Shown: positions 44,121 through 51,443 of the stretch, in pieces | Layout of the letters: each line of letters starts with the position of its first letter | Numbering within the stretch: position 1 is the first letter of the stretch | Origin: Thioalbus denitrificans | GTDB taxonomy: Bacteria > Pseudomonadota > Gammaproteobacteria > DSM-26407 | Length of the DNA stretch: 64,000 nt | Direction: 5' to 3' | NCBI RefSeq assembly: GCF_003337735.1 | Contig: NZ_QPJY01000003.1 | Span: 214,712-278,711 of the forward strand | Made by a program: the position numbers and the translations under genes | The notes under the pieces: model-generated | The model's database searches: none | Told to the model about the DNA's origin: nothing | The model's input: only the letters and a program-made list of their open reading frames with translations

Positions 44121-45218
44121 ATGATGAACGCAGGACATCATGATGGACTTTGGCGCCTGGCGCTCCTGGCATTGCTCAAGCCATGCCTCTTCCTCGCCAT
44201 CGCTTCCGGCGCGCTGTACGGCCTCCCCGCCTTATCGGAAGGTCCCCGCGTACACCCCGTCGATATCGCTGTCGGGTGGGGGCAGAGCTGCATTCTCGGA
44301 GACAACGGCCACGTCTGGTGCTGGGGCAATAAGCTGCTCAACGGCCAGGCTGAAGACACGGCCACCCCGACCCGGGTCCAGGGCGTCGCGGATATCCGGA
44401 AAATTGCCGCGGGCCGGCTCGGCACCTGCGCCATCGATGCGTCCCGCAAGGTCATCTGCTGGGGAATGCAGATCTACAGGAAGGAATTCTCCGCCGAGCC
44501 GTACCTGATCGAGGGGCTGCCTCCCGCGCAACAGGTGGCCATCGGCTTCCAGCACTTCTGCGCCCTGACGACCGGCAGGGAGGTGTACTGCTGGGGAGCA
44601 AACGCCGCGGGCGAGATCGGCGACGGCACGGTTGAGGATCGACTGCAACCGGTCAAGGTGGAGGGGGTGAGCGATGTCATCGCCCTCGATGCCGGCGTCA
44701 ACAACACCTGCGCGATTGAAGCCGGGGGCACGATCAAGTGCTGGGGTACCGACGACCCGGGCAACCCGGAACAGGGCTTTGCCATTAGTTCATTCACCCC
44801 GAAAGTCGTTCAAGGGCCCGGGCAACTGCTGACCATTCGCAATGCCCGCAATTACGTGTGCGGGATTCGTGTCGACGGCATCCTGTTCTGCTGGGGCTCT
44901 CCCTACGCACTTCCGGTCACGGATGGAAAGCTCTACACCGTACCGGAAGCCCCGCGTGCATTCGCAGTAATCCTCAGCGGTGAGAAGAGAGTCATCGACG
45001 TAGGGCTGGGCGCATTCAGCGGCTGCGCCGTCTTCGAGAACGGACAAATGCATTGTTGGGATTATAACGACGAGCCGAAACCGGCCCCGGACTTCGAGGG
45101 CGTCGAGAGGATCTCCATGGATTCCCAGACCAGGGGCTGCGCACTCCTCAGGGGCGGGCTGGTCCGCTGCTGGGATATTGATATAAGCGACAATGAGGAG
45201 ATATCCATTCCCGACTGA
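44121..45218 (+). CDS. Secreted RCC1-repeat (seven-bladed propeller-like) protein
   Basis: A protein of about 365 residues with a single N-terminal hydrophobic segment (LALLALLKPCLFLAIASGALYG), likely a signal peptide or anchor. The body repeats an RCC1-type unit with the kernel VxCWG: HVWCWGNKLLNGQ, KVICWGMQIY, EVYCWGANAAGEIGDGT, TIKCWGTDDP, ILFCWGSPY, QMHCWDYND and LVRCWDID, each preceded by an SCxI/TCAID-type strand. Paired cysteines in each blade suggest disulfides and export. GGAGG at 44113 allows ATG 44121 or 44124. Base composition is lower in GC than neighbours. Function unknown. Confidence 0.78.
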   Translation: MMNAGHHDGLWRLALLALLKPCLFLAIASGALYGLPALSEGPRVHPVDIAVGWGQSCILGDNGHVWCWGNKLLNGQAEDTATPTRVQGVADIRKIAAGRLGTCAIDASRKVICWGMQIYRKEFSAEPYLIEGLPPAQQVAIGFQHFCALTTGREVYCWGANAAGEIGDGTVEDRLQPVKVEGVSDVIALDAGVNNTCAIEAGGTIKCWGTDDPGNPEQGFAISSFTPKVVQGPGQLLTIRNARNYVCGIRVDGILFCWGSPYALPVTDGKLYTVPEAPRAFAVILSGEKRVIDVGLGAFSGCAVFENGQMHCWDYNDEPKPAPDFEGVERISMDSQTRGCALLRGGLVRCWDIDISDNEEISIPD

Positions 45219-45327
45219 CGTGGAGTCGGGATTGGCAACGAATGGCCATGTCGGGCATTCGTCACCAACCCCGATTGCACCCCGGTCCGGCCTGTCATTT
45301 ATCCCGGACGACCCGCCACACCCGCAG

Positions 45328-45355
45328 TTGTCTTTCCGGCTTCCACTGCTATATT
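45328..45355 (+). promoter_or_regulatory. Sigma-70 promoter candidate for the RiPP-like operon
   Basis: TTGTCT (45328-45333), a 16-base spacer and TATATT (45350-45355), about 90 bp upstream of the precursor start. Confidence 0.5.
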
Positions 45356-45446
45356 TCCCTTTAATCCGAGCGGTTTTCATCCGGCCGGGACGGGCGGGAA
45401 CCACCGGAAGACATGCGGTTTCCAGGGGGCAACAGGGAGTATGGCC

Positions 45447-45695
45447 ATGGAGAAGAAACCGGCATCACGCAGGGCCAACCGGAAGCTGGTCGTGCAGGCG
45501 CTCACCGATCCGAAGTTCCGCAAGCTGCTGCAGACCGATCCGGCGGCGGCGCTGGGGGTGAAGAAGCTCACGGCCGTCCAGACCAAGGAGGTGCAGCTGG
45601 TCCTGGCGATGGTCCGCGGCATCGACCGCCAGATCAGCAACCTGGCCGACGAGTTGCTGTGCGCCAATGGCGGTGGAGGCTGCGGCATTGCCTGA
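45447..45695 (+). CDS. RiPP-like precursor peptide, Os1348/NHLP-type leader
   Basis: An 82-residue peptide. Residues about 12-60 look like the Os1348-type NHLP leader: VVQALTDPKFRKLLQTDP then AAALGVKKLT, matching the ALTDPxFRxLLxxDPxxAL...LT pattern. The tail is ELLCANGGGGCGIA with Cys72 and Cys79 separated by Ala, Asn and four Gly, the probable modified core. GGGAG at 45434-45438 favours ATG 45447 over ATG 45441. Three radical SAM genes follow without gaps, the first overlapping its 3' end. I cannot assign it to a named RiPP class; nitrile-hydratase-like leader kinship is an inference from the pattern. Confidence 0.8.
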   Translation: MEKKPASRRANRKLVVQALTDPKFRKLLQTDPAAALGVKKLTAVQTKEVQLVLAMVRGIDRQISNLADELLCANGGGGCGIA

Positions 45696-46785
45696 CCTCG
45701 GCCTCCCGAACGGGGAGGTCCTGGTCGCCACCACCTGGGAATGCAACCTGCGCTGCGCCTACTGCTTCGTGAAGGAGCAGACGCAGGCCGCGGGTGCCCG
45801 GCACATGTCCGCGCAGACCGCCCGGCGCGTCATCGACGCGCTGGACGAGGGCCTCCCCCACGTGGAGAGCATCTGCGTTCACCTCTACGGCGGCGAGCCG
45901 CTCACCAACATTCCGGCCATGGGCGCCCTGGTGGAGCAGGCCCGGCGGAAGGCGGCCGGGCGCTTCAACTTCGCCATCACCACCAACGGCTCCATATGCT
46001 CCGACGAGCTGCTGGAGCTGCTGGACCGGGGGCGGTTCCAGGTCATCCTCAGCATCGACGGGCCGGCGGAGGTCCACGACGCCTGCCGGCGCACCGCCGG
46101 CGGCCGGCCGACCCATGCCCGGGTGCTGGAATTCCTGCGGGCGGTCCGCGCCCGCACCCGCTGCCGGGTGCGCGGATCGGCCGTGGTCCGCTCCGGCTGG
46201 AGCCTGGCGGAGGCCGAGCGTTACCTGCGCAGCCTCCCGGTCCACAGCATCAAGGCCCAGGCGGTGCGGGTGCCCCGGGACGATCCCTTCGCCCTCTCGG
46301 CGCCGGAGCGGGAACGCTACTTCGCCGATCTCGAGGGAGTGGCCGACCAGGTCATCGGCGAGCTGGAGGCGGGGCGCGCCCCCCGCGACGACCGCTTCTC
46401 CAACCGGGTGCTCCAGCTGCTGGCGGGGCGCTCGCGGGAGCGCTTCTGCGGCGCCGGCGAGACCACCTTCGGCTTCACGCCCGAAGGCACGGTGCTGCCC
46501 TGCGTGCTCCTCGACGACCCCGCCCACCGGCTCGGCCACGTGGCGGAACCCCCGGCGCGCTGGGTGGCCGCCGGCGCCCGCTGGCGGGCCGCGGGCGGAC
46601 GCCGAGCCGAGTGCGCCAGCTGCGCGGATGCGCCGCTGTGCGGCGGCGGCTGTCCCGCCATCGTACCGGTCTGCGGGGCGGACGAGTGCGAAATGGTGCA
46701 CCACAACTGCGCCATGGCGCGGAAGATCCTCGCCCACTTCAGTGACCGCCCCGAGGACCTGCTGCCGCTGGCGGGCATCGAATGA
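45667..46785 (+). CDS. Radical SAM/SPASM peptide maturase 1
   Basis: A 372-residue radical SAM enzyme. The SAM cluster motif is CNLRCAYC at about residue 27, followed by YGGEPLTN. The C-terminal SPASM domain shows FCGAGETTFGFTPEGTVLPCVLL and then CASCADAPLCGGGC...CGADEC...C, enough cysteines for two auxiliary clusters. Such enzymes form thioether, C-C or C-O bonds in peptides. The ATG overlaps the precursor gene by 29 bases; a TTG at 45688 with GGAGG upstream is an alternative start. Its stop overlaps the next gene by four bases. Confidence 0.88.
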   Translation: MAVEAAALPDLGLPNGEVLVATTWECNLRCAYCFVKEQTQAAGARHMSAQTARRVIDALDEGLPHVESICVHLYGGEPLTNIPAMGALVEQARRKAAGRFNFAITTNGSICSDELLELLDRGRFQVILSIDGPAEVHDACRRTAGGRPTHARVLEFLRAVRARTRCRVRGSAVVRSGWSLAEAERYLRSLPVHSIKAQAVRVPRDDPFALSAPERERYFADLEGVADQVIGELEAGRAPRDDRFSNRVLQLLAGRSRERFCGAGETTFGFTPEGTVLPCVLLDDPAHRLGHVAEPPARWVAAGARWRAAGGRRAECASCADAPLCGGGCPAIVPVCGADECEMVHHNCAMARKILAHFSDRPEDLLPLAGIE

Positions 46786-47984
46786 GCCGGCCCCCGCCCC
46801 AGTGCCGGGCCGCCCCGCCCGGCTTCGACCCGGCGGCAGTCGAGCCGCCGCCCCTGCGCGAGCGCCGCTGGCCCGTGGAGGCCCTCGCGCTCGACGTCTC
46901 CGGACGCTGCAACCTGGCCTGCCGCTACTGCGCCGAGGCGGCCACCCAGCCCCGGCGGCGTCCCGCCATGGAGCGGGAGATCCTGGACCGCGCCGTCGCC
47001 TGGCTGGGGGAAGACGCGCGGAGCGGCGGGAGCCTCCGCCTGGGCAGCGGCGAGCCGCTGCTCGCCGGCGGCCTCCTGCGCGGGCTCGCCGGGCGGCTGG
47101 CCGCGGCCCGCCGGGCGGGCGCGCCGGCGCCCGAGGTCTTCCTCACCACCAACGGCACGCGGCTGGATGCCGCCACCCGGGAGTGGCTGGTGGAGAGCGG
47201 CTGGCACGTGAAGGTCAGCCTCGACGGGCCGCCCGCCATCCACGACCGCTGGCGCGTCACGGCCCGGGGGCGGCCCACCTGGCGGCAGGCGGCCGCGGCG
47301 GTCCGCGACCTGGCCGCGCGCATCCCCGCGCGCTTCAGCGTCACGGCGGTGCTCTGCCGCGGCGCGGCGCCGGCCGAGGTGTTCGACGCCATCGCCGCCC
47401 TGGGGGTGCGCCGCATCGAGCTGGTGCCGGTGGGCCACCCCGACCCGGCCGTCCTCCCCGACGCCGCCGACGTGGCCCGCTACCGCGATTTCGTCGGCGA
47501 GTACGTGGACCGCTACGTCGCCGACCCGGCCGAAGTTCCCGAGCTGGTGAAGGTGATCAACGCCGCCCGGCGGGTGATGGGCTACGACGTCAAGCGGGTC
47601 ACCTGCGGGGCGGGCCGCAATTTCCTCGGCGTCGGGCCGGACGGCGGACTCTACCCCTGCTTCCGCTTCATCGGGGTGGACGCCTACCGCATCGGCCACA
47701 TCGCCGCGGGTGTCGACCCGGTGGCCGCGGCGCGTTTCCGGCAGGCCGGCGGACGGCCCTACGACCAGCGGGAGCCGTGCCGCGCCTGCTGGGCCGCGCC
47801 CCTGTGCGGCGGCCCCTGCTTCGCCGAGGCCGAACTGCTCGGACCGGGCGGCGGGGCGCCCTTCGCCCTCCACTGCGACTACGTGCGCGCCGACGCCGCC
47901 GGGGCGGTCGCGCTGGTGGAGCGGCTGCGCGGGCGGGATCCGGAGCGTCTGCTGGACCTGCTGTCCGGATTCATCGACTTCTGA
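46782..47984 (+). CDS. Radical SAM/SPASM peptide maturase 2
   Basis: A 400-residue enzyme with CNLACRYC after LDVSGR, a LRLGSGEPLLAGG segment, and a SPASM domain: VTCGAGRNFLGVGPDGGLYPCFRF then CRACWAAPLCGGPC and a last Cys in HCDYVRA. About 40 residues precede the radical SAM domain and may be a partial peptide-recognition region. It is only distantly similar to maturase 1, so the two probably make different linkages or act in sequence. ATGA overlap with maturase 1. Confidence 0.88.
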   Translation: MSRPPPQCRAAPPGFDPAAVEPPPLRERRWPVEALALDVSGRCNLACRYCAEAATQPRRRPAMEREILDRAVAWLGEDARSGGSLRLGSGEPLLAGGLLRGLAGRLAAARRAGAPAPEVFLTTNGTRLDAATREWLVESGWHVKVSLDGPPAIHDRWRVTARGRPTWRQAAAAVRDLAARIPARFSVTAVLCRGAAPAEVFDAIAALGVRRIELVPVGHPDPAVLPDAADVARYRDFVGEYVDRYVADPAEVPELVKVINAARRVMGYDVKRVTCGAGRNFLGVGPDGGLYPCFRFIGVDAYRIGHIAAGVDPVAAARFRQAGGRPYDQREPCRACWAAPLCGGPCFAEAELLGPGGGAPFALHCDYVRADAAGAVALVERLRGRDPERLLDLLSGFIDF

Positions 47985-47986
47985 CC

Positions 47987-49264
47987 ATGGCGCCCCGCGT
48001 CCTCCTGGTGAAGCCGCCGGAAGCCTCGCGCTTCAATTTCGGCACCTTCAGCCTGGCGGTGCTGGCCGCGGCCGTGCGCGACATCGCCGAGGTGGAGATC
48101 CTCGACGCCACCCGCCTCGGCCTCGCCGAGGCCGCCCAGCGCATCGCCGAACGCACGCCCCGCTGGGTGGGCATCACCACCATGGCCCTGAGCTCGCTGC
48201 CCCCCGCCGCGGAGCTGGTGCGCCGGCTGCGCGGCGCCGTGCCGGATGCGCACCTCGTGGTCGGGGGCCACGGCGCCACCATGCTGCCGCGCATCCCGCT
48301 GGAGGCAGGCGCCCACACGGTGGTGCTGGGCGAGGGGGAGATCACCTTCCGGCGGCTGCTGCAGGACGAGCGCTCCACGGACCTGGCCGGGCTGGCCCGG
48401 CTGTCGGGCGGCGAGCTGCTGCAGGGCCCCGCGGCGCCGCAGGTGGCGCCCCTCGACGCGCTCAACACCCCGGCCCACGACCTCGTGCCGGAGCCCGAGG
48501 ACGGCGTGCACCTGCTCGAGACCAGCCGTGGCTGCCCCCACGACTGCAGCTTCTGCGAGACCACCCGCTTCCACGGCCGCCGCTGGCGCTACCACACGCC
48601 GGCGCGGGTCGCGGCCGAGGTCCGGCACCTGGTGCGCGACCTCGGCGCCTGGATCATCGAGATCACCGACGACAACTTCGCCGCCAGCCGCCGGCGGGTG
48701 CTGGAGATCACCCGGCTGCTCCGCCGGGAGGATCTGCCCGTGTTCTTCATGCTGTCGGCCCGGGCGGACGACCTGCTGGCCCATCCCGGGCTGCTGCCGG
48801 CCATGGCCGGGGCGCGCATGCTGCGCATCTCCGTGGGGGTGGAGAGCCTGGACCCGGGCCTCGCGGTGCGGGCCGGAAAGTCCCTCGCCGTCGGGGACTA
48901 CGCCCGCCTGTTCGGGCGCATGCGCGAGCTGGGGATGTTCTCGGTGGCCTCCTACATCGTCGGGCTGCCCGGCGAGACCGCCCGGGCCCGGCGCAAGGCC
49001 GTGGAGCTGGCCGTGGCGGCCGGCTCCGATGCCGCGCAGTTCCTACCCCTCTATCCGTTTCCGGGCCTGCCCCTGCCGGCCGGCAACGACAGCTACGACC
49101 CCGATCCCGCGGCGGCCGCCGACGCCGAGCGCTTCACCCGCGAGTTCTACGCCCACCCCGCCGTCATCGCGCGCCTCACCCGCGCCGCCTCCGGCGGGGG
49201 TGTCCGCGCCCTGCTCGCCGGCGGGACGCTCGCGAAGCATCCGCCGCCGACCTGTTCCGCGTAA
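47987..49264 (+). CDS. B12-binding-type radical SAM enzyme
   Basis: A 425-residue protein starting three bases after maturase 2. The N-terminal half is a cobalamin-binding-like Rossmann domain (VLLVKPPEASRFNFGTFSLAVLAAAV, WVGITTMALSSLPPAAELVRRLR, HLVVGGHGATMLPR, TVVLGEGEITFRRLL). The radical SAM cluster is in LETSRGCPHDCSFCETTRFHG, followed by FMLSARADDLL and ASYIVGLPGET. Class B members methylate unactivated carbons; in this operon the likely target is the precursor core. Last gene before a drop in GC content. Confidence 0.87.
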   Translation: MAPRVLLVKPPEASRFNFGTFSLAVLAAAVRDIAEVEILDATRLGLAEAAQRIAERTPRWVGITTMALSSLPPAAELVRRLRGAVPDAHLVVGGHGATMLPRIPLEAGAHTVVLGEGEITFRRLLQDERSTDLAGLARLSGGELLQGPAAPQVAPLDALNTPAHDLVPEPEDGVHLLETSRGCPHDCSFCETTRFHGRRWRYHTPARVAAEVRHLVRDLGAWIIEITDDNFAASRRRVLEITRLLRREDLPVFFMLSARADDLLAHPGLLPAMAGARMLRISVGVESLDPGLAVRAGKSLAVGDYARLFGRMRELGMFSVASYIVGLPGETARARRKAVELAVAAGSDAAQFLPLYPFPGLPLPAGNDSYDPDPAAAADAERFTREFYAHPAVIARLTRAASGGGVRALLAGGTLAKHPPPTCSA

Positions 49265-49352
49265 TAGAGGCGGCTTTCAGCCCGGGTTGTCCACTCGGAA
49301 GTTTTCAATATCTCGTTTACACAAAAAACCGTGGTCTGTCCCTGATTATTCT

Positions 49353-49437
49353 TCACAGGTGCGTTTGAGGCGATGCGTGCCTTTGCAACAGCAATGGTGC
49401 GCGGCGGGTCAAACGTCACCTGCAACGTGTTGTTATA
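49353..49437 (-). other. Degenerate attC-like inverted repeat at cassette end
   Basis: Read on the minus strand, ATAACAACACGTTGCAGGTG, then A, CGTTTGA, about 40 bases, TCAAACG and CACCTG. Arms CAGGTG/CACCTG and CGTTTGA/TCAAACG pair with one unpaired A, as in attC sites, directly after the stop of the HEPN-like gene. The right-hand GTTRRRY core is not found, so it may be truncated or decayed. Confidence 0.4.
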
Positions 49438-50386
49438 TTTCGCCCAAATCGAAAGGTAATTCAAATTTTGCATATTCTTCCAAATCCGTGACAAACTCCG
49501 CCCAATCATTTCTGACAACGCGCTTTGCAGCATAGTGCGCCGCCATTAGTGAGAAAGCACCGGCTACGGCGGCCAGATCAGAGACAAATTGACGCAACCT
49601 CTCCGTATCATCTCGCCCATAAGACAAATATATTGCGTCACGGTAGTTGGCCTTTCCTCGGTAGCGGAATGCTTGGACTAGGTAATTTACGTGAGCAGGG
49701 TTGAGCTTCACATCACGTAAAGCCTTCGCGGCGTCGGACCGGAAACTATTGAAGCCGCCTTGCTTGTATTCGCGACTATCCTTGACCATTTCCTCAATGC
49801 GCCATTGCTCGTACTCCGCAGTACCTTTCAAATAGGAGTAGAGAGCGCCGCGAGCCATATCTTCATTTGTTGGCTCTGTATTCAGATAATGCGCATTACC
49901 AGCACGTAGCGTGCTCATGACTTGGCGTACATTGTTAGGCGTAATGCCGGTGATGCAGAGATCGAAGGGCGCCATAACTAGACCAGCACCTACAATTTCG
50001 GCTTGCCACACCTTGCCGGCTGAGGCGTGCGTTTGAGGATCAGTGCCAGAAGACGCGGCCAGCATGGCCTTTGCTGCGTAGTAGGTTGCATAGTACCACG
50101 CAACAATTGCTGACCTGACAATGGGGTATGGATTTTCAATTACCTTCATTGAATCGATGGCACTGACGTTGTGTATCGACATCGTGAGACATTCGTACGC
50201 CAACGCATCTGCCTGCTCGTTGGCTTGGCGCCGCTGGGTACGCTGATAGAACTGCTGTAGCTGCTGATAGGAAAACTGACCATCTACAAGGATGGCCAAG
50301 CCCCTCATCCAATTGACGGTGCCCTGGAAAGCAAACCGCGGCGTCGGTTGATCAGCGTGGGTGAAAAGTTTGTTCAGAAGCCACAT
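49433..50386 (-). CDS. HEPN-like protein in a probable integron gene cassette
   Basis: A 317-residue soluble protein. The segment SAIVAWYYATYYAAKAML followed by THASAGKVW resembles the HEPN helix pair, though a full RxxxxH RNase motif is not evident. The rest is helical and polar. Lower GC and different codon use set it apart from the window. Its ATG at 50386 lies about 20 bases after the core of an attC site, the arrangement expected of an integron cassette. Role not recognised; defence- or toxin-type functions are common among HEPN proteins. Confidence 0.6.
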   Translation of the reverse strand: MWLLNKLFTHADQPTPRFAFQGTVNWMRGLAILVDGQFSYQQLQQFYQRTQRRQANEQADALAYECLTMSIHNVSAIDSMKVIENPYPIVRSAIVAWYYATYYAAKAMLAASSGTDPQTHASAGKVWQAEIVGAGLVMAPFDLCITGITPNNVRQVMSTLRAGNAHYLNTEPTNEDMARGALYSYLKGTAEYEQWRIEEMVKDSREYKQGGFNSFRSDAAKALRDVKLNPAHVNYLVQAFRYRGKANYRDAIYLSYGRDDTERLRQFVSDLAAVAGAFSLMAAHYAAKRVVRNDWAEFVTDLEEYAKFELPFDLGEI

Positions 50387-50401
50387 AGTTGGCACCAAGA
50401 A

Positions 50402-50470
50402 ATATAACGCCAAGCTCAGCCGAGGAAGGCCGCAACGCGGCCTGACGTCGGCTGGAGCGACGTGTTAGAT
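50402..50470 (-). other. Integron attC recombination site
   Basis: Outer cores TAAC (50405-50408) and GTTAGAT (50464-50470, a full GTTRRRY match) enclose paired AGCCGA (50418-50423) and TCGGCT (50448-50453) boxes and a central perfect 7-bp hairpin AGGCCGC-AAC-GCGGCCT (50427-50443). Length 69 bp, within the normal attC range. The HEPN-like gene starts just inside it. Confidence 0.75.
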
Positions 50471-50667
50471 TTTTGCCTCAGCAAGTACTTTCTCCGTGTT
50501 ACCGATCAGCACCTCAGAGATCCCCTCATTTTCGATGCAATTAAGCGGTATTTTGCGGAAAAACTGGCAGCAAATAAGGAATTGATCGAGGCATAAGGAG
50601 ATTCGATCCCGGCGACGCGTTTTCTCTGGCAGGCTATCCCTTGAAACTGGACCACCGGGAGCCTGCG

Positions 50668-50912
50668 ATGAAGCCGACGAAGTGCGAGGGACTGGACCGT
50701 ACGGATGTGCAGAAATTTGTCGCTGACATTTTCGAGGGGGACATCCACGCCAAGCGCGTGCTGTCGCTGGCGAATGCGACAACGGGCGTTCTGGCAGCCG
50801 GTTCGCTGGCGGTTTCGGCCATTGGCCAGGGTCTTGCGCATGTCTGCGGCCTGGACCCGAAGCATACGGTGAAACAGGTGGACCGGTTGCTTGGCAACGC
50901 CAAGATCGAAGA
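50668..50912 (+). pseudogene. IS4-family transposase, N-terminal remnant
   Basis: MKPTKCEGLDRTDV..., then HAKRVLSLANATTGVLAAGSLAVSAIGQGLA and PKHTVKQVDRLLGNAKI match the N-terminal domain of IS4-type transposases (the usual KHAIKQVDRLLSN stretch). Only about 80 residues remain; the DDE catalytic domain is gone and the frame runs into the REP-like palindrome at 50933. The stretch 50471-50667 before it holds no supported gene. Confidence 0.75.
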
Positions 50913-50932
50913 TCGAACGGAAAAGAACGGAA

Positions 50933-50987
50933 AAGGGGTCGGTGACAACTGGTAATTATAAAGATTCTCATTTGTCACCGACCCCTT
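50933..50987. repeat. REP-like palindromic element, copy A
   Basis: AAGGGGTCGGTGACAA (50933-50948) and its exact complement TTGTCACCGACCCCTT (50972-50987) flank a 23-base AT-rich spacer with GTAATTATAAAG. The same arms and a similar spacer recur at 51374-51423. Confidence 0.85.
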
Positions 50988-51028
50988 ATCGACCCCTTAT
51001 CGGTGTCGCCGTGTCGCCCCCTATGGTG

Positions 51029-51244
51029 CTATCTTTTTTTTGTGAATCCTTTGAACATTATATAAAAATGCACCACCATCCCTATGAACGTCACTGAAAA
51101 ACCTGCATAAATGATAATCCGACCCGACAGATCAAGACCAAGCATAAACAACAGAAAACCTGCACAGACAACCAGAAAGCCAATAATACTTACGTTAAGC
51201 CCTTTTGCTTTCTGTGGCTCAATACTTTTTACAAGTCGACTCAC
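51029..51244 (-). CDS. Small two-helix membrane protein
   Basis: A 71-residue protein with a GTG start. A polar, basic N-terminus (SRLVKSIEPQKAKG) is followed by two hydrophobic helices (VSIIGFLVVCAGFLLFMLGL and IIIYAGFSVTFIGMVVHFYIMF) and a KGFTKKR tail. It is AT-richer than most of the window and lies between the two REP-like elements. Not recognised; could be part of mobile cargo. Confidence 0.5.
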   Translation of the reverse strand: MSRLVKSIEPQKAKGLNVSIIGFLVVCAGFLLFMLGLDLSGRIIIYAGFSVTFIGMVVHFYIMFKGFTKKR

Positions 51245-51373
51245 GTCAGCCCCTGATCAACACCGAATGATTAATTAAAAACAGATCGTCCTTAATTGGC
51301 AGTTTATAATTCCACCTGCACCGCCACCACCAATACCAACAATACCTTTTCCGATAGTTTCACGATGAGGGAA

Positions 51374-51423
51374 AAGGGGTCGGTGACAAATGATAATTAT
51401 TCAAGTTTGCCACCGACTCGTTT
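51374..51423. repeat. REP-like palindromic element, copy B (degenerate)
   Basis: Left arm AAGGGGTCGGTGACAAA is identical to copy A; the right arm TTTGCCACCGACTCGTTT has three changes. The spacer TGATAATTATTCAAG resembles that of copy A. Confidence 0.8.
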
Positions 51424-51443
51424 CTCCTCATGTAAACCACAAT

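Noticed and set aside
50465-50971. Reading frames on the minus strand over the IS4 remnant
   Set aside because: They are antisense to the recognisable transposase fragment and contain no family motif.
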